Assembly: GCF_000479045.1 (NCBI RefSeq)
Contig: NZ_KI518171.1
Location: 42,068-106,067, forward strand
From: Cetobacterium somerae ATCC BAA-474
GTDB taxonomy: Bacteria > Fusobacteriota > Fusobacteriia > Fusobacteriales > Fusobacteriaceae
Direction: 5' to 3'
DNA length: 64,000 bases
Part shown: positions 41,973-51,015 of the stretch, in pieces
Numbering within the stretch: the first letter of the stretch is position 1
How the letters are laid out: the number at the start of each line of letters is the position of its first letter
Position numbers and translations under genes: made by a program
Notes under the pieces: generated by a model
The model's input: the letters and a program-made list of their open reading frames with translations, nothing else
Databases searched by the model: none
What the model was told of the DNA's origin: nothing

Positions 41973-44210
41973 CTATTTATAGTAGTTAATTAAACACCCA
42001 TCTACTAAGATTTTTCTCTCTGTATCTGTTAAGGCTTCTAGTCTTAACTCAATCTCTTTTATATCTTCATTTTTAGTTGAGATTACATAACCTTTTATAC
42101 TATCATCTTTATTTTCAATAGCTGATTTAATATCCTTTATATAGATATAGTCATCATTTTCAAAGTTAATATCCTGCTTTACTATAAATGGAATCATACC
42201 CCAGTTTATTAAGTTTGATCTATAACGCTTCGTTGCATACTCTTTAGCTATATTAGCCCATCCACCTAATACTTTTTGACAAGAAGCAGCTTGCTCTCTA
42301 GCTGATCCATCTCCAGGTTTATTAGCGTAAATTGTACTTCCTATTCCAATCTCTAGTGGTTTAGCACCCTTATCTATTCCTTGGATTTTGTTCAATACTT
42401 TTTCTAAATCCCCAATAAATGGATTTTCACCATTTTCTCTTAAAATTTCAGCTTTATGTATCTCTTTAGCCTTTTTTGTATAATCAGGAACTCTTCTTGA
42501 AAGAGTAAACTCTGCAAGTCTCATAGGGTTTGAACGATATGACGATGTTTCTCCCGATGGAATAAGCTCATCTGTTGTTGTAACAGGATCATTTATAACT
42601 GCACAAACTTTTAAAAGCATATCTTTTGTTAGTGCTGGCATTTTTGGCCAATCTATTATGTTTGGTCCATAGATTAAATCTGATGACTTAGGTTCCTCAA
42701 ACCCATCATACACTTTATTTTTATAAACTTTATCATTAAACTCATATTTTGGTTTTGTAAACTCTATATTTAACTCAGTTGCTGCTGTTAGTCTTCCACC
42801 ATTAATAGCTGTTGCTGCAATAGATCTAGCATCCATTAGAGCTACCATAGAGATTTGACCCTCTCCAGGTTTTGATCCTTCTCTACTCGGGAAGTTTCTA
42901 GTTGTATGTCTAAGACTTAACTGCCCATTAGCAGGAGTATCTCCAGCACCAAAACATGGTCCACAGAAAGCCGATCTTACAACTGCTCCGCTTTCCATTA
43001 CTTTAGCGATTGTTCCATTTTTATTTAACTCAATATATGTTGGCTGACTTGATGGATACACACTTAAAGTAAAATCTACACCTACAGATTTATCCTTTAA
43101 AATATCTGCAGCATCAACTATGTTGTCGTAAGTTCCTCCTGCACATCCAGCTATAACTCCTTGCTCTGCAAAAAGTGAACCATCCTTTATTTTACTTTTC
43201 AAATCTATTTTCATTCCCTGTTCAAGAGCTTCAGCTTCAACTTTTGTTAGTATCTCCTCTAGATTCTCTTGTAACTCTTTTATTGAATAAACATTACTTG
43301 GATGGAAAGGTAGAGCTATCATAGACTCTATTTTATCTAAATCTACAACAACCATTCCATCATAGTAAGCTACATCTTCAGGTGATAACTCTTTATACTC
43401 CTCTACTCTTCCATGCTCTTCTAAATACTCTTTAACTTTATCATCTGTTTTCCAGATAGATGTTAAACATGTAGTTTCTGTAGTCATAACATCAATTCCA
43501 TTTCTAAACTCTACATCTAGATTTGATATTCCCTCTCCTACAAACTCCATTACTTTATTTTTTACATATCCACTTTTAAATACAGCTTTTATTATTGTAA
43601 GAGCTATATCTTGAGGTCCAATACCCTTTTTAGGTGCTCCCTTTAAATAGATACCAACAATTCCTGGATATTTAATATCATAAGTTTTACTTAAAATCTG
43701 CTTTACTAACTCTCCTCCACCTTCACCAATGGCCATAGTTCCTAAAGCTCCATATCTAGTATGACTATCTGAACCTAGTATCATCTTTCCACATCCAGCC
43801 ATAGTTTCTCTCATATACTGGTGAATAACTCCTTGATGTGGTGGAACATAGATTCCTCCATATTTTTTAGCTGCTGACAATCCAAACATATGATCATCCT
43901 CATTTATTGTTCCTCCAACAGCACAAAGAGTGTTGTGACAATTTGTTAAAACATATGGAATTGGAAACTTTTCAAGTCCACTTGCTCTAGCTGTTTGAAT
44001 TATTCCAACATAAGTTATATCGTGTGATGCTAAGCAATCAAATTTTAAACTTAAATTTTCCATATTATTTGAAACATTATGATCAGCTAAAATTTTATAA
44101 GCAATAGTCCCCTTTTTTAAATCCTCTTTATTATATTTTACACCAGATTCCTCTGATATAATCTCTTTTCCATTAACTAAAACTACTCCATTTTCATATA
44201 AAGATATCAT
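41973..44210 (-). CDS. Aconitase-family hydratase (YbhJ-like)
   Basis: 745 residues. Three cysteines for a 4Fe-4S cluster are visible in GCAGGTYDN and [12 protein letters not shown]; the [19 protein letters not shown] stretch is the swivel-side signature of aconitases, and [12 protein letters not shown] lies in the N-terminal half. The overall form is closer to the uncharacterised E. coli YbhJ than to housekeeping aconitase. It is divergent from a CitMHS transporter and shares operators with it, so it probably isomerises or hydrates the imported tricarboxylate. The exact substrate is unknown. Confidence 0.85.
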   Translation of the reverse strand: MISLYENGVVLVNGKEIISEESGVKYNKEDLKKGTIAYKILADHNVSNNMENLSLKFDCLASHDITYVGIIQTARASGLEKFPIPYVLTNCHNTLCAVGGTINEDDHMFGLSAAKKYGGIYVPPHQGVIHQYMRETMAGCGKMILGSDSHTRYGALGTMAIGEGGGELVKQILSKTYDIKYPGIVGIYLKGAPKKGIGPQDIALTIIKAVFKSGYVKNKVMEFVGEGISNLDVEFRNGIDVMTTETTCLTSIWKTDDKVKEYLEEHGRVEEYKELSPEDVAYYDGMVVVDLDKIESMIALPFHPSNVYSIKELQENLEEILTKVEAEALEQGMKIDLKSKIKDGSLFAEQGVIAGCAGGTYDNIVDAADILKDKSVGVDFTLSVYPSSQPTYIELNKNGTIAKVMESGAVVRSAFCGPCFGAGDTPANGQLSLRHTTRNFPSREGSKPGEGQISMVALMDARSIAATAINGGRLTAATELNIEFTKPKYEFNDKVYKNKVYDGFEEPKSSDLIYGPNIIDWPKMPALTKDMLLKVCAVINDPVTTTDELIPSGETSSYRSNPMRLAEFTLSRRVPDYTKKAKEIHKAEILRENGENPFIGDLEKVLNKIQGIDKGAKPLEIGIGSTIYANKPGDGSAREQAASCQKVLGGWANIAKEYATKRYRSNLINWGMIPFIVKQDINFENDDYIYIKDIKSAIENKDDSIKGYVISTKNEDIKEIELRLEALTDTERKILVDGCLINYYK

Positions 44211-44238
44211 AAGTCCTCCCGCAATTTTCTTTTTTGAA

Positions 44239-44254
44239 TAATTGTATACAATTA
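44239..44254. promoter_or_regulatory. Palindromic operator TAATTGTATACAATTA at the hydratase promoter
   Basis: Perfect 16-bp palindrome immediately downstream of the hydratase -10 box. Core TTGTATACAA recurs at 44400 in front of the transporter. Confidence 0.7.
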
Positions 44255-44255
44255 C

Positions 44256-44284
44256 AATTTATATTTTTTTTTCAATTTTGTCAA
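44256..44284 (-). promoter_or_regulatory. Promoter of the hydratase gene
   Basis: Minus strand: TTGACA (44284-44279), 17 bases, TAAATT (44261-44256). Confidence 0.65.
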
Positions 44285-44353
44285 CTGTTTTTTTATTTTT
44301 ATTTTCACATAATATGTTAGTTTTTAGAAAGTAATGTTTTTTAAAAAAATATA

Positions 44354-44382
44354 TTGACTTTTTCAAAACAAATATTTATAAT
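44354..44382 (+). promoter_or_regulatory. Promoter of the CitMHS transporter gene
   Basis: TTGACT (44354-44359), 17 bases, TATAAT (44377-44382). Confidence 0.8.
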
Positions 44383-44399
44383 TTGCACAACAAGAATTT

Positions 44400-44409
44400 T
44401 TGTATACAA
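44400..44409. promoter_or_regulatory. Operator TTGTATACAA in the CitMHS leader
   Basis: Same 10-bp core as at 44239, about ten bases past the expected start point. FCD-type GntR proteins bind this kind of site; the regulator at 45784-46413 is adjacent. Confidence 0.65.
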
Positions 44410-44448
44410 TTGTTCAATTCTAAAATGAGATTTTTGGGAGGTTTTATT

Positions 44449-45762
44449 ATGTTACTAGCCCTTGCTGGTTTTATTATGCTTTTTGCTATGATGTATTTTC
44501 TTTTTAAATCAAAAACTATACCGTTAGTTGTATTTATTACAATACCTTTTATTGCTGCTATCCTAGCTGGTTTTTCATTTCCAGAAATTGTAACCTTTGT
44601 TAAAAAAGGTGTTGGTAAAACTAGTGAAATGGCTGTTTTATTTATTTTCTCTGTTACTTTCTTCGGTCTAATGTCTGATGCCGGGATGTTTGACGTTATT
44701 GTTGATAAGTTGGTTAAAAAAGCTGGTACAAATGTTATTGCAGTTGCCGTTGTCACTGCCATCGTTGCCATTTTCTCCCACCTTGACGGTGCCACTGTTA
44801 CAACTGTTTTAGTTACAGTTCCAGCTTTACTACCGCTTTATAAAAAACTTAATATCCGTCCTCAACTTCTACTTATGATAGTTGGAGCTGGTATGGGAGT
44901 TATGAATCTTCTACCTTGGGGAGGTCCTGTAGCTAGAGCAGCTACTGTTTTAGGTATGAACCCTAATGATCTATGGCATATTATGATTCCTATTCAAATT
45001 TTAGGAGTTGTAACTACAATAGGACTTGCTATTTTTGGTGCTATGAGAGAGGTTAAATTTAATGGAGCTGGTATTTTAGAAAAAAGCTCTCCAGAGTTTG
45101 AAATAGAAGAGGGAACACATATCTCTCAAAAGAAAGAGGATGAGTTAAAAAGACCTAAACTAACTGCATTTAATATGCTTTTAACTCTTGGAGTTTTAGT
45201 TTTACTTTTAATTAATACTTTCCCTCCATACTTTGTATTTATGATTGGATGTGCCATTGCACTAGTTGTTAACTACCCTAATCCTAAAGATCAAAAAAAT
45301 AGATTAAAAGCACATGCACCTGCTGCCCTTGATGTATCATCTGTTATGTTAGGAGCTGGAGTTATGGTTGGAATTTTAGGTAATAGTGGAATGTTAGAAG
45401 CGATGACAATCCCTCTTTTAAAAGTTATCCCAGCATTTATTGCTTCACAACTTCATATTTTAATGGGTGTTCTATCACTACCTCTTGGATTAGTTTTAGG
45501 AACTGACTCTTATTTCTATGGACTAATGCCTCTTGCTATTGAAGTTGGAAAGAACTTTGAAATAACACCTTTAAGTATGGCTGTAGCTATGACTATTGGT
45601 AAAAATCTTTCTCTTTTCATAAGTCCACTAGTACCTGCAACTTTCTTAGGAATAGGACTTGCTGGTATTGAGTTAAAAGATCATATTAAATACTCTTTTG
45701 TAGGTTTATTTAGTGTTTCTTTAATAATGATGGCATTTGCCCTATCTATAAAAATGTTTTAA
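44449..45762 (+). CDS. CitMHS-family transporter (citrate-metal:H+ symporter type)
   Basis: 437 residues from the ATG at 44449 with GGGAGG upstream; the open frame runs 22 codons further into the operator region and is not used. About twelve membrane helices; the conserved VAIFSHLDGATVTTVLVT and NLLPWGGPVARAA segments identify the family. Members carry citrate as a complex with a divalent metal. Divergent from the aconitase-like hydratase and followed by the regulator on the opposite strand. Confidence 0.9.
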   Translation: MLLALAGFIMLFAMMYFLFKSKTIPLVVFITIPFIAAILAGFSFPEIVTFVKKGVGKTSEMAVLFIFSVTFFGLMSDAGMFDVIVDKLVKKAGTNVIAVAVVTAIVAIFSHLDGATVTTVLVTVPALLPLYKKLNIRPQLLLMIVGAGMGVMNLLPWGGPVARAATVLGMNPNDLWHIMIPIQILGVVTTIGLAIFGAMREVKFNGAGILEKSSPEFEIEEGTHISQKKEDELKRPKLTAFNMLLTLGVLVLLLINTFPPYFVFMIGCAIALVVNYPNPKDQKNRLKAHAPAALDVSSVMLGAGVMVGILGNSGMLEAMTIPLLKVIPAFIASQLHILMGVLSLPLGLVLGTDSYFYGLMPLAIEVGKNFEITPLSMAVAMTIGKNLSLFISPLVPATFLGIGLAGIELKDHIKYSFVGLFSVSLIMMAFALSIKMF

Positions 45763-45767
45763 TAAAA

Positions 45768-45802
45768 AAAAGACCGTCAAAATCTATTTGATGGTCTTTT
45801 TT
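45768..45802. terminator. Bidirectional terminator between transporter and GntR gene
   Basis: Stem AAAAAGACCGTCAAA / TTTGATGGTCTTTTT with one G-U pair, A- and T-runs on the two sides. Confidence 0.82.
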
Positions 45803-46413
45803 ACTATCTCTTTAGCATTTAATAGATGAAGTTTATTAGCTTCTTTTGCCTTTTCTAACTCTCCATCTCTAAGTAAACTTATAATCTCTAAATGCTCATT
45901 GTAAGCTTTTAAAACTCTACTCTCACTTTTTAAAGATTTTCTTTTTAATGCTGATATTATAAAATCGTAGTGTCTTAATATTTTTACAGCATATTCCAGT
46001 GATGACGCTGAATACACCAATGAATTGTACTCTAAAAATAATCTTCTAGCTTCATCCCAATTTTCAGTATCTATAAGATATTTTGTTAAAATTAGGTTCT
46101 GGTATATTCTATCTACTCCATTTTTATTTTTTACAATAGAATCAAATAAAATACCTTCAAGACATATTCTAATTTCGAATATCTCATCTATTTTTTGTGG
46201 AGTTATATCCATAATTCTAAGTCTACCATTTGGTAATCTCTCAATTATTCCTTCAATCTCTAACTTCTTTATAGCTTCTCTTAAAGGAGTTCTACTAACA
46301 TTTAATTTATTTGCATAGTCAATCTCTACTACTTTATCACCAAAATCGATATTTCCAACTAACAGATCATTTTTTATTGTTTCATAGATATTATCACTAC
46401 TACTCTTTCTCAT
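45784..46413 (-). CDS. GntR-family regulator, FadR/FCD subfamily (tricarboxylate module)
   Basis: 209 residues: winged HTH (about 1-70) with NVSRTPLREAIKKLEIEGI and an all-helical FCD effector domain with FEIRICLEGILFD. It converges with the CitMHS gene and probably binds the two TTGTATACAA operators between the transporter and hydratase, with a tri- or dicarboxylate as effector (inference). The start context is weak (ATAATAATG), suggesting low expression. Confidence 0.86.
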   Translation of the reverse strand: MRKSSSDNIYETIKNDLLVGNIDFGDKVVEIDYANKLNVSRTPLREAIKKLEIEGIIERLPNGRLRIMDITPQKIDEIFEIRICLEGILFDSIVKNKNGVDRIYQNLILTKYLIDTENWDEARRLFLEYNSLVYSASSLEYAVKILRHYDFIISALKRKSLKSESRVLKAYNEHLEIISLLRDGELEKAKEANKLHLLNAKEIVKKTIK

Positions 46414-46481
46414 TATTATAATCTCCTAACTCTTTTATATCTAATATGATACTTTTTTTTATAACATTTAGCAAGAAAAAA

Positions 46482-46515
46482 AGACCGACTTAAAATAAAA
46501 TTTTAAAATCGATCT
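46482..46515 (-). terminator. Terminator of the peptidase operon
   Basis: On the minus strand AGATCGA pairs with TCGGTCT (one U-G pair), followed by seven Ts. Confidence 0.6.
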
Positions 46516-46540
46516 CTATTTTTATAAGATATTAACCTTT

Positions 46541-47659
46541 TTATTTTACAATATAACTATTTAAAGCCTCTATAGTTTTAAATAACTCTCTTGTATCTAA
46601 CTTTTCATTTACAGTGTGAACGCCTTCCATTCCCACTCCAATGATTATTGAATTATAACCTTTTTCTGCAAATATATTACTATCTGAACCTCCACCTATA
46701 ATTTGAAGTTCAGTAGCTATTCCCATACTCTCATATACCTTTGCAAACTCCTTTGCAAATGCAAGATCATCTGTTGGTTTTAAAGTTGGGAATACACATA
46801 TTTTTTCAAATAAAAATTCTCCACCTAACTTTTCAACACTATTTTCACAAGCCTTCTCATAAGAGTTTAAAGTCTCAAATATAGATTCTAAAGAGTGTCC
46901 TCTAACCTCTCCTGTAACAACACAAAGATCAGCTACAACATTACTTGGAAACTCAGAGTGAATTGTTCCTAAATTTGAAGTTGTTAAAGTATCTATCCTT
47001 CCTATATTCATATTAGAGATAGCTACTCCTGCTAAAGTTATAGCATTTATTCCCTTTTCAGGTTCAATTCCAGCATGAGCTTTTCTACCTTTAAAAGTGA
47101 TTTTAAAATCATACTTACTTGGAGCGGTATGAGCTATTAATCCAGCTCTACCTGAGTTATCTATAACAATCATATTCTTTGCTGGAACCATATGAGCTGG
47201 AACTAAATTCCAATCTATATTTTTTGCTCCTAGCATTCCATTCTCTTCACATGGAGTTAATAAAACAAATACATCTTCATGCTTTGCTTCGCTCTCTATT
47301 AGGTTTTCTAAAACCTCTAATATAGCTGCAATACCAGCCTTGTCATCTCCACCTAAAGTTGTAGTTTCATCAGTTTTTATAAAATCCCCATCTACAATTG
47401 GATTTATATTTGCACATGGCTCTACTACATCCATGTGAGCTGCTAATGTAACTCCCTCTCCAGAAACATTTCCCTTTAATTTAGCAAATATTGTAGGAGC
47501 ATTTCCACCATATTTTTTAAAACCTAAGTCTAAATATACTTCAAGTCCTAATCTCTCTAATTGTTTTACTAGGTACTCACTATACTCCTTTTCATTTAAT
47601 GATGGAGAGTATATTTTTACCATATCTATAAAACTATTTATTACTCTCTCTTTTTTCAT
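46541..47659 (-). CDS. M20-family zinc metallopeptidase (PepT-like)
   Basis: 372 residues. Metal ligands appear in AAHMDVVE (His75, Asp77), GGDDKAG (Asp105) and TPCEENG (Glu138, Glu139), and a C-terminal His in GVHTVNE. A lid/dimerisation domain lies about 180-290. The family cleaves amino acids from small peptides or deacylates amino acids, in the cytoplasm. The start overlaps the stop of the preceding membrane-protein gene (TAATG), so the peptidase probably processes what that transporter brings in. Confidence 0.9.
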   Translation of the reverse strand: MKKERVINSFIDMVKIYSPSLNEKEYSEYLVKQLERLGLEVYLDLGFKKYGGNAPTIFAKLKGNVSGEGVTLAAHMDVVEPCANINPIVDGDFIKTDETTTLGGDDKAGIAAILEVLENLIESEAKHEDVFVLLTPCEENGMLGAKNIDWNLVPAHMVPAKNMIVIDNSGRAGLIAHTAPSKYDFKITFKGRKAHAGIEPEKGINAITLAGVAISNMNIGRIDTLTTSNLGTIHSEFPSNVVADLCVVTGEVRGHSLESIFETLNSYEKACENSVEKLGGEFLFEKICVFPTLKPTDDLAFAKEFAKVYESMGIATELQIIGGGSDSNIFAEKGYNSIIIGVGMEGVHTVNEKLDTRELFKTIEALNSYIVK

Positions 47660-48321
47660 TATCCAACCCTCTTTTCCATAAGTTTTTTAGCAAATAGTAT
47701 ACTTGAGAAAACTGATACTAATGTTATTAAAAACGCTGGTTTTCCTGGAATAAAGTTAACTAACTTTGTCATAGTAAACGATACTGCTAAAGCAAAAACT
47801 GCAACTTTTGGTGACTTTATTGCAAACTGTGCAAATACTCCTCCAAAAAGACCTGGTATAACTAGTGTCAATAGTGCCATAAAGCTTGGTGGTAATTGAC
47901 TCAATAGAGCTTGTCCAGCTAAAACTGATAGTATTAAAAATACAATACCAATCCAGATAGAAACCCCTATTCCAATAGTTCCCATTATTGAACCCTCTTC
48001 AGTTCCTGCAGGACACTCAGAAGCTTCCTGAGCAGATATAGCAGCAGGTATTCTCATGTTTACAAGGTTTCCTGATAAGAATCCCATGTATAGTCCAGCT
48101 CTACCAACAATTGGATAATAACTAATTGGCTCACTAAAGTAGAAAGCTCCAGAAACAGAAGCTTGTGATATAGCTCCAGCAATTATTGCTGCTAATCCTG
48201 GATTAAATCCAAAGTAAAAAGTCATAATAAGTGCTGGTAAAAGAGAAGCTAAAAATCCTAAAACCATTGTGCTTCTTCCAATTTTTGTAACATCATCTAT
48301 ATATCTATTATAAATTCCCAT
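47659..48321 (-). CDS. Uncharacterised membrane protein, second subunit of putative transporter
   Basis: 220 residues with about six helices; a hydrophilic loop contains QEASECPAGTEEGS. I do not recognise a named family. It is encoded 16 bases after a DUF5058-like membrane protein and overlaps a peptidase gene, so the three form one operon. A two-subunit importer of peptides or acylated amino acids is the most economical reading (inference). Confidence 0.75.
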   Translation of the reverse strand: MGIYNRYIDDVTKIGRSTMVLGFLASLLPALIMTFYFGFNPGLAAIIAGAISQASVSGAFYFSEPISYYPIVGRAGLYMGFLSGNLVNMRIPAAISAQEASECPAGTEEGSIMGTIGIGVSIWIGIVFLILSVLAGQALLSQLPPSFMALLTLVIPGLFGGVFAQFAIKSPKVAVFALAVSFTMTKLVNFIPGKPAFLITLVSVFSSILFAKKLMEKRVG

Positions 48322-48337
48322 TTTTTACCCTCCCAAT

Positions 48338-49039
48338 TTATGCTGCTAAAAGCCCGATAGCTGCTCCACCAAACATAGCAAAAGTAAGTGCCCACTCTTT
48401 TAACCAAGCCATCTTCTCTCCTATTTTTAAGCAAACTACCATAATTATCATTCCAGATATAGCTGCAATTGTTACATCAGGATTTGTATTAAACTTCATT
48501 AAGTTTCCAACGTTAAAGAATGCGAAAGACCCTAACATAGCTCCCAGTCCAACTGCTGGTAAAAGAGCTTTTCTTCCATTTGTTAATAATCCATTAACCT
48601 TATCCATCTTATGTGCAAATAGGAAAACGAAAACAATCCATCCCATTGATCCTAATGCCATAGTCCAAAGTGCATTTGTAAATACAACTGGTAACATATT
48701 TGTTGAAAGCTCAGATCCCATTGCTTGAGCTCCAAAGTTTGCTGCCATTGCCTCAAAGTTTGAACTTCCTATTAAACTTAATCTTAAAGTTGAAACTGGC
48801 GATCCCATTGTAACTAAAAGTGCTAGTAAACTTCCAACAACTCCTAGTGCTGGTCCAATACTTGCCATTGCACTAACTTTAATTCCCTTTGTTATTTTAT
48901 CGTTAGATATCCCTAACTCTTTAGCTGTTGATATTGATTTTTTGATAATTAACCCCGATTGAAGTAATACAATAATAATACCAAAAATAGCTGTTCCCCA
49001 TATAATTGGGTGTGATGCATAGATCATATGCCCGTTCAT
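48338..49039 (-). CDS. DUF5058-like membrane protein, first subunit of putative transporter
   Basis: 233 residues with about six helices. The N-terminal ASHPIIWGTAIFGIIIVLLQ, KKSISTAKELGIS, and SAMASIGPALGVVGSLLALL match my memory of DUF5058 proteins; this should be checked. First gene of an operon with a second membrane protein and an M20 peptidase, behind a good promoter. No transport function has been established for the family as far as I know. Confidence 0.75.
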   Translation of the reverse strand: MNGHMIYASHPIIWGTAIFGIIIVLLQSGLIIKKSISTAKELGISNDKITKGIKVSAMASIGPALGVVGSLLALLVTMGSPVSTLRLSLIGSSNFEAMAANFGAQAMGSELSTNMLPVVFTNALWTMALGSMGWIVFVFLFAHKMDKVNGLLTNGRKALLPAVGLGAMLGSFAFFNVGNLMKFNTNPDVTIAAISGMIIMVVCLKIGEKMAWLKEWALTFAMFGGAAIGLLAA

Positions 49040-49092
49040 AAATCCCTCCTAAAATGTCTTAAATAAGTCTCTAATTCTTGAAACACTTGATT

Positions 49093-49121
49093 ATAGTAGC
49101 ATTTTGATTAAAAAATGTCAA
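49093..49121 (-). promoter_or_regulatory. Promoter of the membrane protein-peptidase operon
   Basis: Minus strand: TTGACA (49121-49116), 17 bases, TACTAT (49098-49093). Confidence 0.7.
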
Positions 49122-49165
49122 TATTATAAACATAAAAATCTCTTTATGAAAAAAACAAATACTAA

Positions 49166-49199
49166 AAGGACAATATCATCCATTGATGATATTGTCCTT
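49166..49199 (-). terminator. Terminator of the hexuronate operon
   Basis: 15-bp perfect arms AAGGACAATATCATC (49166-49180) and complement (49185-49199), 4-base loop. Confidence 0.85.
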
Positions 49200-49228
49200 A
49201 CTATTGACAAAAATCTTTTTATTTTAAT

Positions 49229-50533
49229 CTACTTAATTAACCCCATTAATTTTGGTAGTGCTGTTGAAAGTTGAGGTACATAAACTACTAGTAATAATAC
49301 TGCTATTATAACTGCATAGTACTTTACCATCTCTTTCATAACATCTTCCATTTTAAGTTTAGCAACTTTTACTCCAACAAACAGTGTATTTCCAACTGGT
49401 GGTGTAATATTTCCAATACATAAGTTAAATACTATGATGATTCCAAATTGAACTGGAGTCATTCCAAAAGTTTTAACTATTGGTAGGAATATTGGTGTAA
49501 ATATAAGAATTGCTGGTGTAACATCCATAAATGTTCCAATGAATAGTAAAAGTACATTCATTAGTAAAAGAATTAGATATTTATTATCAGAGATTCCTAA
49601 AATCATATTAGAAATAGCTTGAGGCACACCTGTGAAGGCCATTACCCATGACATAATTGTTGAAACTCCAATTAGGAAAACAATTATTCCTGTCATCTTT
49701 GCACTCTCTTCAAATATTTTAACTAACTGCTTTACAGTTATACTTCTATAGAAGAACATAGATAGTAATAAACTATATACAACTGCTACAACAGACCCCT
49801 CTGTTGGCGTGAATATACCTTTAATAATTCCACCAATAACAATAACTATAAGTGCTAATGATGGTATAGCATCTACAAATGTAGCAAATACAACTGAAAA
49901 CTTTGCTGCTGCCTTTCCTTTCATTCCTCTTTTCTTAGCTAAGAAGAAAGTTAAGATCATACAACCTAATCCCCAAAGTATTCCTGGAATATATCCAGCC
50001 ATAAATAGAGCTGCAACTGATGTTCCTCCACTTACAAGCGAATAAACAATTAGTGAGTTCGATGGTGGTATTAGTAGCCCTGTTGGTGCTGTTGAGATAT
50101 TTACTGTAGCACCTAAAATTGGGTCATACCCTTCCTCTTTTTCCATAGGTAAAAGTATTCCACCCATAGCAGCACAAGCTGCAACTGATGATCCAGAGAT
50201 AGCTCCAAACATCATATTTGCTAAGATATTTGTTTGCATAAGTGATCCAGGTACTCTTCCAGTTAAAGACTGAGCAAAAGATACCAGTTTCTTAGCTATT
50301 CCACCTTGATTCATTATATTTCCAGCTAAGATAAAGAATGGTATAGCTATAAGTGTAAAGTTTGATATTCCAGAAAATATTCTTTGAGCTCCTGTAATAA
50401 GTGTGTTATCAAAAGCTAAAGATGGTAATATAGCTAATATAGAAGATATTCCTATACTTATAGCTATTGGGAATCCTAAAATTAGTGTAACTATCAGCAC
50501 ACTAAACATAATTAGAGCTGTTGTTAAAACCAT
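49229..50533 (-). CDS. TRAP transporter large membrane subunit (DctM)
   Basis: 434 residues, about twelve helices, with the family's GAISGSSVAACAAMGGILLPMEKEEGY and FNLCIGNITPPVGN segments. It forms the ion-driven channel of a TRAP importer with the DctQ and DctP subunits encoded just upstream. Last gene of the uxaC-uxuA-uxuB-dctPQM operon, so the cargo is probably a hexuronate such as glucuronate (inference from context). Confidence 0.93.
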   Translation of the reverse strand: MVLTTALIMFSVLIVTLILGFPIAISIGISSILAILPSLAFDNTLITGAQRIFSGISNFTLIAIPFFILAGNIMNQGGIAKKLVSFAQSLTGRVPGSLMQTNILANMMFGAISGSSVAACAAMGGILLPMEKEEGYDPILGATVNISTAPTGLLIPPSNSLIVYSLVSGGTSVAALFMAGYIPGILWGLGCMILTFFLAKKRGMKGKAAAKFSVVFATFVDAIPSLALIVIVIGGIIKGIFTPTEGSVVAVVYSLLLSMFFYRSITVKQLVKIFEESAKMTGIIVFLIGVSTIMSWVMAFTGVPQAISNMILGISDNKYLILLLMNVLLLFIGTFMDVTPAILIFTPIFLPIVKTFGMTPVQFGIIIVFNLCIGNITPPVGNTLFVGVKVAKLKMEDVMKEMVKYYAVIIAVLLLVVYVPQLSTALPKLMGLIK

Positions 50534-50535
50534 TT

Positions 50536-51015
50536 TTACATCTCCTCCTTCAGTTTCTCTAAAATATCCTTAATATTTAGTAAAGAGTATATACAGATTA
50601 TAACTCCAGATATTGGAAGTACTGCATATATATACCCCATAGATATTCTAAGAGCAGGAGTAGTTTGTGTCATAGTAAGAGCTGTAATTGCTGATCCACC
50701 TCTCACTAAAACTCCAAGTGAAAATAGAAATATTACAAGCTCACTTAAAACTCCTAGTAGACTTTGAGTTTTATTTGTAAGTTTCTCCACAAAGAAAACC
50801 ATTTTCATATGGTCTCTCTTTCCAAAGATATATGCTGCTGCTAGCATTGCCATCCAAGCAAATGAGTAAGAGATTAACTCCTCAGAAACTGTACTTGGTG
50901 ATTTAAAAATATATCTTGATGAAATTTGATAAGTTCCCATTAAAGTCATGAATGCAAATAGTGCCACACAAGTTCCTAGTAAAACTTTATCCAAACCTTT
51001 TCTTATGTTATTCAT
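50536..51015 (-). CDS. TRAP transporter small membrane subunit (DctQ)
   Basis: 159 residues, four helices, typical DctQ size; contains the family segment VSEELISYSFAWMAMLAAAY. Its start overlaps the dctP stop by eight bases and it ends two bases before dctM, consistent with equal expression of the three subunits. Confidence 0.9.
   Translation of the reverse strand: MNNIRKGLDKVLLGTCVALFAFMTLMGTYQISSRYIFKSPSTVSEELISYSFAWMAMLAAAYIFGKRDHMKMVFFVEKLTNKTQSLLGVLSELVIFLFSLGVLVRGGSAITALTMTQTTPALRISMGYIYAVLPISGVIICIYSLLNIKDILEKLKEEM

Noticed and set aside
41973-44210. Calling the hydratase the housekeeping aconitase
   Set aside because: The sequence form is YbhJ-like and the gene is tied to a carboxylate carrier and regulator, so only the family is stated.
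44383-44448. 22-codon upstream extension of the CitMHS transporter
   Set aside because: It crosses the operator and expected transcription start; a proper GGGAGG site precedes the ATG at 44449.
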